Shown here in pieces: positions 7,681 to 13,565 of a stretch of 64,000 bases of DNA. The first letter of the stretch is position 1. Each line of letters starts with the position of its first letter. The notes under the pieces are model-generated. The model was not told where the DNA came from, did not search any database, and saw only the letters and a program-made list of their open reading frames with translations. The stretch is taken from NCBI RefSeq assembly GCF_003032475.1, contig NZ_CP028369.1, forward strand, positions 3,348,001 to 3,412,000, written 5' to 3'. Position numbers and translations under genes: made by a program. The DNA comes from Streptomyces sp. P3 (lineage in GTDB: Bacteria; Actinomycetota; Actinomycetes; Streptomycetales; Streptomycetaceae).

Positions 7681-7983
7681 TCAGCCGCCGTAGCCGCTGC
7701 CGCCGTGGCTGTGCTTGCCGCCGCCCTTGCCGTGGTGGTCGCCATCGACGTTGGCGCAGGTGTTGCCGAAGGCCGGGTTCAGCAGGCCCGGTGCGTTGAT
7801 GGTGTTGCCGCAGACGTTGACCGGGATGTGGACCGGAACCTGGACGACGTTGCCCGACAGGACACCCGGCGAGCCCACGGCCGCGCCCTGCGCACCCGCG
7901 TCCGCCATGGCCAGGCCGGCTCCGCTGACCACCACGGCGCTGGTGCCGAGGGCAACAGCGGCGACCTTCGCGATGCGAGACAT
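7681..7983 (-). CDS. chpG: Short chaplin with His/Gly-rich tail, ChpG-like
   Basis: 100 residues: signal peptide MSRIAKVAAVALGTSAVVV...AMA, one chaplin domain (SPGVLSGNVVQVPVHIPVNV, CGN, GLLNPAFGN, second Cys in NTCANV), then a tail GDHHGKGGGKHSHGGSGYGG not found in the ChpF-like copy. The His/Gly tail could bind metal or extend the fibre; that is inference. AAGGAG sits six bases before the ATG at 7981-7983. A GTG just upstream is also possible but has poor spacing. Location next to melC2 matches my memory of chpG. The domain is nearly identical to the copy at 3633. Confidence 0.9.
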   Translation of the reverse strand: MSRIAKVAAVALGTSAVVVSGAGLAMADAGAQGAAVGSPGVLSGNVVQVPVHIPVNVCGNTINAPGLLNPAFGNTCANVDGDHHGKGGGKHSHGGSGYGG

Positions 7984-8123
7984 CACGTTCTCCTTAAGTG
8001 ATTCGGTACGTGCGGCAGCAGAAGGCGCCGCCGCACGCCCCGTTCAACGCCGCCGCCCCCGACCGGTCACGGCACGGCCGTACGGATCACCCTTTTTGAA
8101 CAGGAAGCAGTACGGACGGGTGG

Positions 8124-8402
8124 CTAGGGCGACTGGAGACAGGCCGTGACGAAGTCGGCCAGGGTGGCGATGGACTGCAGGCTGTCCAGGCTCAGGTCCA
8201 GCGCGGCCACGTCGACGCCGTAGCGCCGGTCGATCGAGCCCAGCAGGGCGACGCCGGCCAGCGAGGTGAGGCCGATGCGCGGACCGAACAGGTCGGCGTC
8301 GGCGGGGAGTTCCGCGACGAGGGTCTCGTCCAGGCGGGCGGCCTCGGCGATCATCGAACGGATCTCCCGTTCCACCGCGGCCCGGTCCGGTGTGTCGCTC
8401 AC
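8124..8402 (-). CDS. Stand-alone acyl carrier protein
   Basis: 92 residues from a GTG at 8400-8402 that overlaps the stop of the FkbH-like gene (GTGA). It has the ACP four-helix pattern: AVEREIRSMIAEAARLD, then LFGPRIGLTSLAGVALLGSI with Ser47 in the place of the phosphopantetheine serine (LTSL instead of the usual DSL), then DRRYGVDV and a C-terminal helix. The Asp before the Ser is replaced by Thr, as in some discrete carriers paired with FkbH proteins. It probably carries an acyl group loaded by the adjacent FkbH-like enzyme. The PPTase at 12172 is the obvious activator. No ketosynthase or condensation domain is present in the window. Confidence 0.85.
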   Translation of the reverse strand: MSDTPDRAAVEREIRSMIAEAARLDETLVAELPADADLFGPRIGLTSLAGVALLGSIDRRYGVDVAALDLSLDSLQSIATLADFVTACLQSP

Positions 8403-9475
8403 GCCTCGGTGTCCTCTCGGTCGGATACGTGCAGCCATGCGGGCGGCTCGGGCAGGTCGCCGTGCAGGGACCTGCCGAGGACCGCGCCCGCGGCGGTGTC
8501 GGCGGTGTCGTCCGTGCGGCGCAGGCCCGCCTGGCGGAGCAGCATGCGCATCTCGAGGTTGGCGTCCGTCGGGCGCAGCGTCACCCGGAACTCCTCGGCG
8601 CCGGCCGCGCGGGAGCGCTCCATCAGCCGGAACAGGAAGGCGGCCGCCGCACCCCGCCCGGCCACCCGGCAGGAGAGGGCCAGCAGCGGCACGGACCGGA
8701 CGGCGGGAGCGGTCCCGTCGACGAGGGCGGCGCCGATGACGCCGTAGTCGCCGAAACGGTCCGTCATGGCGGCCGTGAACAGCTCGTGTCCCGCCGAGCC
8801 GGCCAGCTCGCGCAGTCGGTCGGGGGTGAGGCCGGAGGAGTTCAGCCGGTGCGTGCGGGCGGCGAGCTCCAGCGCGCGCGGGAGCTCCTCGGGCGTGGCG
8901 GCGCCGACGGTGAGGCGCATGCCGCACCAGCGCAGGAACTCCTCGCGGGTGCCCCGGAAGCGGTCGGCCTCGGCCCGGCGGGTCTCCTCGGTGCGGTAGC
9001 GCTGAACGCGCGCGCGGGACTCGGGGGTCTCCTCCCGGCCCTCGAAGGCGGCCAGCAGCGCCGGGACCTGCGCGGGGTCGAGGGTGCGCACGCCCGGCAG
9101 CAGGGCCTCGACCTCGGCGCGCTCGTAGGGGGAGTCGTCGACCAGCAGCAGGGCCTCCACCGCGATGCCGAGCTCCTTCGCGATCGCGCGCAGCGACTCG
9201 CTCTTGTCCTGCCAGGAGACCTGCGGGGCGAGGAAGCGCGCCCGCAGGCCGGGCACGTCGTCCAGCCGGCCGAGGACCGAGGGCGCGCTGCGGCTGGCGA
9301 TGCTGCTCAGCACGCCGCGGGCCGCCAGCGCGTCGATCGCGGCGAGCATCCGGGGGCGGGGCACGGGCAGCGCGTCGGTGGCCGACTCGAGGGCGATCTC
9401 GTCCCACAGTGTGCCGTCGAGGTCCCAGACGACGCACTTGACCCGGTCGGGATCGAAGCCCTCCGGGCCGCTCAT
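8399..9475 (-). CDS. FkbH-like HAD protein (possible glyceryl-ACP loading enzyme)
   Basis: 358 residues. The N-terminal HAD fold starts with VVWDLDGTLW (Asp18, Asp20), then SWQDKSESLRAIAKELGI and LLVDDSPYERAEVEALLPGV. The C-terminal part has the FkbH acyltransferase patterns RTHRLNSSG, DRFGDYGVIGAALVDG and LALSCRVAGRG, with Cys269 where glyceryl-loading FkbH enzymes hold their acyl intermediate. In that family the protein takes glycerate from 1,3-bisphosphoglycerate, removes phosphate and loads an ACP. Its ATG overlaps the bpsA stop (ATGA) and its stop overlaps the ACP start, so the three are coupled. The HAD middle motif reads ASRSAPS rather than the usual SKND, so the donor may differ. Confidence 0.8.
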   Translation of the reverse strand: MSGPEGFDPDRVKCVVWDLDGTLWDEIALESATDALPVPRPRMLAAIDALAARGVLSSIASRSAPSVLGRLDDVPGLRARFLAPQVSWQDKSESLRAIAKELGIAVEALLLVDDSPYERAEVEALLPGVRTLDPAQVPALLAAFEGREETPESRARVQRYRTEETRRAEADRFRGTREEFLRWCGMRLTVGAATPEELPRALELAARTHRLNSSGLTPDRLRELAGSAGHELFTAAMTDRFGDYGVIGAALVDGTAPAVRSVPLLALSCRVAGRGAAAAFLFRLMERSRAAGAEEFRVTLRPTDANLEMRMLLRQAGLRRTDDTADTAAGAVLGRSLHGDLPEPPAWLHVSDREDTEA

Positions 9476-11343
9476 CGGACGCCGTCCTGCTCCGGCAGGA
9501 ACAGCTTCATCGCCAGACTGGTGGGGTCGAAGCCGAACTTGCGGTAGACCGTGCGCATCGGGACGTTGCCCACGTGCACCCGGCCGACGACCTCGGTGAT
9601 GCCGTTCGCCAGGCAGAACTCCAGGCCCGCGGTGAGCAGGAGTTCCGCGACGTCGCTGCGGTTGTCGACGGGGGACACCGCGAGGGAGCGGAAGTTGGCG
9701 TAACGGTCGCCGGTCATCGCGTTCTGGTTGATGCTCACCCAGCACCAGCCGACGGGCTCCTCGCCCGGCCCCTGGGCGACGATCATGCCCTCCTTCGACT
9801 TCTCCATGGCACGGCCGAGCCGGGCCGCCCACCGCTCGGGATCGTCGATGGCGTCCTCTCCGAAGGAGACCCGGGCGATCTCGGCCTCGAACCGTCCGAT
9901 GGCCGGCAGATCGCGCTCGTCGGCCTGACGGGTGGCATACGGCTGCGCCCGGTCGACGAGGGCGGCCCGGTCGTCGTCGCTCGGGGGGCGCCAGCCGTGG
10001 ACGCGTCCGGAGGGGGAGACGGGGGCGGGTGCGGCGGCGGGCGCCGGAGCGGGGGTGGCGGCGACCGGTGCGGGCGCGGGTGCGGGCTCCGGGGCCGCGA
10101 GGGATGTCGGGACCGAGGCCGCGTCCTGCGGGGCAGCCGGGGGCGCCGGTTCCTCTGCCGGGACCAGGCGGCCGGGGCGGAAGGGCCCCTTGCCGCAGTT
10201 CGGGCAGCCGTCGGCGCGCAGGGCGGCCACCGACGTCCAGCGGGCGCCGGGGCCGACGCGGATCCGGGCGTCGCACGCCGCGCAGGTGTACTCGCGCTGC
10301 CGGGTCCGCTTGTCGCCCGTGTAGAGGGGGCCGCTGAACTCGCCCAGGTGGGAGGGGGCCGTCGAGGTGGTCGTCAGGAGGTGCTGGAAGAAGCCGACCC
10401 CGCCGAGGATGCCGCTGCCCTCGTACTCGTTGAAGTTGCGGATGTAGCCGTTGGTGACCAGGCCGAGCGCCATGATCTCCCGCTGCACCTCCAGCATCTC
10501 GTCCGGGCTCTTGCCGCCGAAGGAGAAGAAGACGCTGTGCGCCGGACCGGGCCGCAGGCCCTCCACGGCGCGGGAGAGGAAGAGCCGGGCGCCTTCCGGG
10601 GTGTACGGCGGGTCGGTCATGGCCACGTCGTGCCGCCCGTGCAGCGCGGCGGGCAGCGGCAGCCGCAGGTCGTGCCGGACGGTCTCCACGCGTGTGCCGA
10701 GACCGGCCGCCGTCTTGCGGATGTGGTCGAGGATCTCCTCCGAGATGTCCACGACGGTGACCTGCTCGACGATCGGGCCGCCGAGCACGTCGCCCACCAC
10801 GGCGACGGCGAGCGAGATCAGGTCGTCGTCCCCGATCAGCAGGAGCGAGCCGCCCGGCAGCGCGCCGGCCGTGAGCAGCGCGAGCACCCGGCGGACCTTG
10901 GTCTCGGCCGTGCAGTGCGACTGGTCGATCGCCATGTCGGCGGCGGGACCCGACTCCATCAGCGCGCGCAACCGCCGCACGGCCTCGTCCAGCACGTCGG
11001 GGACGACCAGCTCGCGCCCGTCGCAGGCGCGGCAGGTGGCGTCGAGGACGAGGTCCATGCCGAGCCGGGCGACGAGCTCCTGACCGGCCTCGGTCAGCCG
11101 CGACGGGCGTTGCGTGGTGACGATGCCCCGCCGCCGCAACTCGTTCCCCAGCGCGGCGACGATCGGGACGGGCAGCCCGGTGGCCCGGCTGAGGTCCTTG
11201 GTGGAGGCGGGAGCCAGCCGGCGCAGGGCGCGCAGGACGGACCGCACTCCCGGCGGACCCTCCTGGAGACGGACGGCGTCCGCTACTTCCGTGAGCACGG
11301 ATTCGGCGGTGCTGCTCCCAGGGTGCCGACGCGCGTTGGTCAC
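9472..11343 (-). CDS. bpsA: BpsA-type branched polyamine synthase fused to a GNAT domain
   Basis: 623 residues. Residues 1-95 form winged-helix-like segments. A zinc CxxC follows (Cys104, Cys107, then ELVVPD). The aminopropyltransferase core has LIGDDDLISLAV (171-174), VVDISEEILDHIRKTA, the catalytic-region DPP (244-246) and GYIRNFNEYEGSG (301-307). These match archaeal BpsA (family DUF43), which transfers aminopropyl groups from decarboxylated SAM to a secondary amine to make branched polyamines. A second four-Cys ribbon (354, 357, 380, 383) is followed by an Ala/Pro linker and a GNAT acetyltransferase domain from about 465. Archaeal BpsA stops near residue 350, so the rest is extra. The GTG at 11341-11343 has GGAG ten bases upstream. 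Confidence 0.85.
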   Translation of the reverse strand: MTNARRHPGSSTAESVLTEVADAVRLQEGPPGVRSVLRALRRLAPASTKDLSRATGLPVPIVAALGNELRRRGIVTTQRPSRLTEAGQELVARLGMDLVLDATCRACDGRELVVPDVLDEAVRRLRALMESGPAADMAIDQSHCTAETKVRRVLALLTAGALPGGSLLLIGDDDLISLAVAVVGDVLGGPIVEQVTVVDISEEILDHIRKTAAGLGTRVETVRHDLRLPLPAALHGRHDVAMTDPPYTPEGARLFLSRAVEGLRPGPAHSVFFSFGGKSPDEMLEVQREIMALGLVTNGYIRNFNEYEGSGILGGVGFFQHLLTTTSTAPSHLGEFSGPLYTGDKRTRQREYTCAACDARIRVGPGARWTSVAALRADGCPNCGKGPFRPGRLVPAEEPAPPAAPQDAASVPTSLAAPEPAPAPAPVAATPAPAPAAAPAPVSPSGRVHGWRPPSDDDRAALVDRAQPYATRQADERDLPAIGRFEAEIARVSFGEDAIDDPERWAARLGRAMEKSKEGMIVAQGPGEEPVGWCWVSINQNAMTGDRYANFRSLAVSPVDNRSDVAELLLTAGLEFCLANGITEVVGRVHVGNVPMRTVYRKFGFDPTSLAMKLFLPEQDGVR

Positions 11344-11386
11344 AATGCTGCTCCAGGCAAGCTGACGGTGGATTGCGGGAACATCC

Positions 11387-11392
11387 AGTATA
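11387..11392 (-). promoter_or_regulatory. Candidate -10 box for the bpsA-fkbH-acp arm
   Basis: On the minus strand this reads TATACT, a near-consensus -10, about 44 bases before the bpsA GTG. No matching -35 is seen 17-18 bases upstream, so an activator or another sigma factor may be needed. Confidence 0.4.
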
Positions 11393-11460
11393 CGGGCCGG
11401 TAGGCGGCCGACCGGACCCACTCCCGCACCGTGGAAACAGCCGGGTATCGCGGTGCGTAA

Positions 11461-11483
11461 GGGAAACTCGAGAAAAGTTTCCC
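11461..11483. promoter_or_regulatory. 8-bp inverted repeat, possible operator
   Basis: GGGAAACT (11461-11468), seven-base spacer, AGTTTCCC (11476-11483). It lies between the two divergent promoters of the polyamine cluster, where a shared regulator could act. The arms also echo partially at 11506-11528. Confidence 0.35.
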
Positions 11484-11651
11484 GGAGCGTTTCGCCAGCG
11501 GTGTCGCAGCGTTTTCGAAGAGTTTCCGGGCGGCTCGGGTAAATAATTTCCTGACGGCTTGTGCAGCGGCTTCCGTAATCGATTCCGTAATGGCTTCCAC
11601 AACGGCCCGGGCGCAGTGATGCCGGAACGCCCCGAGTGTCCCCGGGCCCCC

Positions 11652-11681
11652 TTGACAGAAGGGGCGCGCGAGCCGTAGGGC
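11652..11681 (+). promoter_or_regulatory. Candidate promoter of speD-PPTase
   Basis: TTGACA at 11652-11657, 18-base spacer, TAGGGC at 11676-11681. The -35 is a perfect consensus, unusual in Streptomyces; the -10 is weak. A start near 11688 would leave a leader of about 74 bases. Confidence 0.5.
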
Positions 11682-11721
11682 GTCCCGGATGCTACGCTGG
11701 GGGCCATCGAGCGCCTATGTG

Positions 11722-11761
11722 AAAGGAGACGGGGGAAGCAGTTCGCCACCCCCGGTTCCCC
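11722..11761 (+). promoter_or_regulatory. Displaced ribosome site and hairpin leader of speD
   Basis: AAAGGAG at 11722-11728 is the only good Shine-Dalgarno, but lies 33 bases before the ATG, too far for normal use. Between them GGGGAA (11732-11737) can pair with TTCCCC (11756-11761). Folding would bring the ribosome site close to the ATG. ATGTGA at 11717-11722, a start directly followed by a stop, lies just upstream. Confidence 0.4.
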
Positions 11762-12142
11762 ATGACCAACTCCGCCAGCCTCGCCACCGAGGGTATAAAC
11801 GTCGACGATCTGTGCTCTTATGCGGTCGACGTATGGGTGAGCGACCACAGCATCCTGACCGACGAGGAGCGCCTCCTCCAGGTGCTGCGCACGGCCGCCG
11901 AAAAGGGAAACGCCACGGTTCTCGGTGAGGCGTCGCACGTTTTCCCGAACGGTGCCGTCACCGCTATTCTGCTGCTTTCCGCATCGCATCTGAGCATTCA
12001 CACCTGGCCCGAATTCAGCCTGGCCAACGTGGACCTCCTCGCCTACGGCCGGCTGAACGGCGAGCGGATGATGCAGAGCGTGGAACTCGGCCTCTCGCCG
12101 ACGCGGATCAACGTCACGCGCATGCTGCGCGCCGTGCACTGA
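11762..12142 (+). CDS. speD: SpeD homologue (pyruvoyl-dependent decarboxylase family) with altered active site
   Basis: 126 residues, the length of prokaryotic class 1b S-adenosylmethionine decarboxylases. The core LLSASHLSIHTWPEFSLANV matches the processing region, with Ser75 as the pyruvoyl precursor and His80 conserved. Compared from memory with Thermotoga SpeD (SESHLTIHTWPE ... LFTCG), the Glu before the serine is Ala74, and the catalytic Cys83 equivalent is Tyr95 (LLAYG). That Cys takes part in processing and decarboxylation, so the enzyme may act on ornithine or arginine, or differently on SAM, as shown for some neofunctionalised SpeD proteins. No in-frame ATG/GTG/TTG exists upstream before a stop at 11720. 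Next to bpsA it should supply donor or acceptor. Confidence 0.85.
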   Translation: MTNSASLATEGINVDDLCSYAVDVWVSDHSILTDEERLLQVLRTAAEKGNATVLGEASHVFPNGAVTAILLLSASHLSIHTWPEFSLANVDLLAYGRLNGERMMQSVELGLSPTRINVTRMLRAVH

Positions 12143-12171
12143 CCCGTTCCTCTCCCTCCGGCACCGGGCCC

Positions 12172-12963
12172 GTGATCTCCGTACAGGTCGCGTGGGCGCG
12201 CCTCGGCGACGCCCGCGCGGATCTGCTGACGCTCCTCGATCCCGTGGAGCGCGGCCGCCACGACGAGACCGTCGCCCCGGCCGACCGGGCCCGCTTCCTC
12301 GTCGGCTGCGCCCTGAGCCGTCTGCTGCTGGGTGAACTGCTCGATCTCCCCCCGGCGGACGTGCCGTTGCGGCGGGTGTGTCCGCGCTGCGGTGGACCGC
12401 ACGGAAAGGTCCGGCTGGACACGCCGGGCGCCCCTGCGCCGTACGACTTCTCGGTGACCCACAGCGGCGCGCTCGTCGGCGTGGCGGTGTCCTCGGACGG
12501 AGCCGTGGGCCTCGACGTCGAGGACTGCGAGGTGCCTGTCGATGTCGAGGGTGCCGCACGGACCGCACTGTCCGGGACCGAGCTGGCCGCCCTTCACGCC
12601 CTGCCCCCCGCCGAGCGAGGCCCGGCCTTCCTGCGCGTCTGGACCAGGAAGGAAGCCGTGCTGAAGGCCCTCGGCGTGGGCCTGCGCATGCCGTTGCGCG
12701 GACTGAAGGTCTCGTCGCCCGAAGCGCCCCCGGCCGTGCTCGCCTGGCCGCCCCCGCCGTCCGTCCCTCCCGGCCGGCACCCGGCCGACCTGCGGATGGC
12801 GGACCTGCTAGTCGACGGCGTGCATCCGGCGACGGTGGCGACGGTGGCGACAGCGGTGACACCGGCGACGGGGCCCGGGACGGGTGGCGCGGTGAGCGGC
12901 CCGGGAGAGGTGCGGGTCGTCCCCCGCGACGGCTCGGCCGTACTCGCCGCCCACGACCGCTGA
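12172..12963 (+). CDS. Sfp-type 4'-phosphopantetheinyl transferase
   Basis: 263 residues. The motifs are FSVTHSGALVGVAVS (residues 93-107), VGLDVED (magnesium-binding Asp115 and Glu117) and RVWTRKEAVLKALGVGL (Trp157, Lys160, Glu161). The N-terminal half has the ARFLVGCALSRLLLGELL pattern and a CPRCGGPHGK segment normal in this family. It transfers phosphopantetheine from CoA to a carrier-protein serine. It starts at a GTG 29 bases after speD, almost certainly in the same transcript, and the nearest carrier is the ACP at 8124. The last 60 residues are an Ala/Val/Thr/Gly-rich low-complexity tail (ATVATVATAVTPATG), unusual for the family. Confidence 0.9.
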   Translation: MISVQVAWARLGDARADLLTLLDPVERGRHDETVAPADRARFLVGCALSRLLLGELLDLPPADVPLRRVCPRCGGPHGKVRLDTPGAPAPYDFSVTHSGALVGVAVSSDGAVGLDVEDCEVPVDVEGAARTALSGTELAALHALPPAERGPAFLRVWTRKEAVLKALGVGLRMPLRGLKVSSPEAPPAVLAWPPPPSVPPGRHPADLRMADLLVDGVHPATVATVATAVTPATGPGTGGAVSGPGEVRVVPRDGSAVLAAHDR

Positions 12964-13061
12964 ACGCCGGTGGCCGGGTCGGCCGACGGACAGGGCCTTT
13001 CGCCGAGAACGTCGACACGTATGCGCCACGACCACCCGCGGAAACCCGGTGACAGCCGGAC

Positions 13062-13104
13062 AGCCCCGGACCCTCCCCATGATCATCGGGGGAGTGTCCG
13101 GGGC
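13062..13104 (+). terminator. Terminator after the PPTase gene
   Basis: AGCCCCGGAC (13062-13071) pairs with GTCCGGGGCT (13095-13104); an inner CTCCCC/GGGGAG adds to the stem. It ends the speD-PPTase transcript. Confidence 0.7.
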
Positions 13105-13138
13105 TTCGTCGTGCCTAGCGAAACGTGCTCTGAACAGC

Positions 13139-13163
13139 AAAAATGCCCTCCCGGAGGGAGGGC
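13139..13163 (-). terminator. Rho-independent terminator of the tRNA gene
   Basis: GCCCTCCC (13145-13152) and GGGAGGGC (13156-13163) form an 8-bp stem with a three-base loop. On the minus strand it is followed by a run of T (13139-13143), ten bases past the tRNA 3' end. Confidence 0.85.
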
Positions 13164-13172
13164 GGAGACTTG

Positions 13173-13245
13173 CGCCCCCGGCAGGACTCGAACCTGCGGC
13201 CAAGCGCTTAGAAGGCGCCTGCTCTATCCACTGAGCTACGGGGGC
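13173..13245 (-). tRNA. tRNA-Arg (anticodon TCT)
   Basis: The 73-base cloverleaf reads on the minus strand from GCCCCCG (acceptor) through GCTC-AGTGGATA-GAGC (D arm), GGCGC-CTTCTAA-GCGCT (anticodon arm with TCT) and GCAGG-TTCGAGT-CCTGC (T arm) to CGGGGGC plus discriminator G. The next bases are CA, so CCA is not fully encoded. It reads AGA, a rare codon in this genome. Confidence 0.95.
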
Positions 13246-13565
13246 CGATGTGGTGGCCTCGTACGTGCTGCCCGTGTGTGGGCTGATCCGTGACGTTGCC
13301 GGGGACAAGGATAGGGCTCCCGGTTCCTTGTCCCGGTTGCTTCGCCTCCGTGGCTCAATGTGGAGGTTCGGTGAAGCGGTCCTGATAATCGCAGGCAGGT
13401 GCGAATCGTGCACCGCTTTTGGCGTCCCTGGCCACGGGTGTTGTGCACTCGTTATGCCTGCGCTGTGCCTCTGCCCCACTCGCACCTTCCGTCCCTTGTG
13501 TCCTATCGGCGCGCAGGCGTGCCTATATGCTTCATTAATCCCCTAAAATTGGGCATTCTTCGCGT
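13246..13565. other. Intergenic region between tRNA-Arg and dynA
   Basis: 320 bases upstream of both divergent genes. The last 80 bases before dynA are AT-rich for this genome (CTATATGCTTCATTAATCCCC), so a dynA promoter probably lies there, but I could not fix its boxes. No attachment-site duplicate of the tRNA end was seen. Confidence 0.5.

Larger units (their letters stand above)
11344..11761. other. Divergent control region of the bpsA and speD arms
   Basis: 418 bases, locally much less GC-rich than the neighbours. It holds a perfect -10 hexamer for the minus arm (11387-11392), an 8-bp inverted repeat GGGAAACT/AGTTTCCC (11461-11468 and 11476-11483), short repeats of TTCCGTAAT (near 11570-11590), a TTGACA promoter for the plus arm and a hairpin leader just before speD. 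A minus-strand open frame of 86 codons (11340-11600) also crosses it; see findings. Confidence 0.6.

Noticed and set aside
8124..12963. NRPS or PKS gene cluster
   Set aside because: Only one free ACP and a PPTase are present; there is no ketosynthase, adenylation or condensation domain in the window.
8399..13018. Very long minus-strand open frame crossing the whole polyamine cluster
   Set aside because: Only its last 358 codons (FkbH-like) are real. Upstream it runs antisense or out of frame through bpsA, speD and the PPTase with Arg/Pro/Gly-rich shadow sequence, as high-GC DNA often gives.
13173..13245. tRNA-Arg as an integration site for a mobile element
   Set aside because: No integrase, no direct repeat of the tRNA 3' end and no island-like genes were found on either side.
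12970..13293. Small plus-strand open frame between the PPTase gene and tRNA
   Set aside because: It crosses a terminator hairpin and the antisense strand of the tRNA and has no ribosome site.
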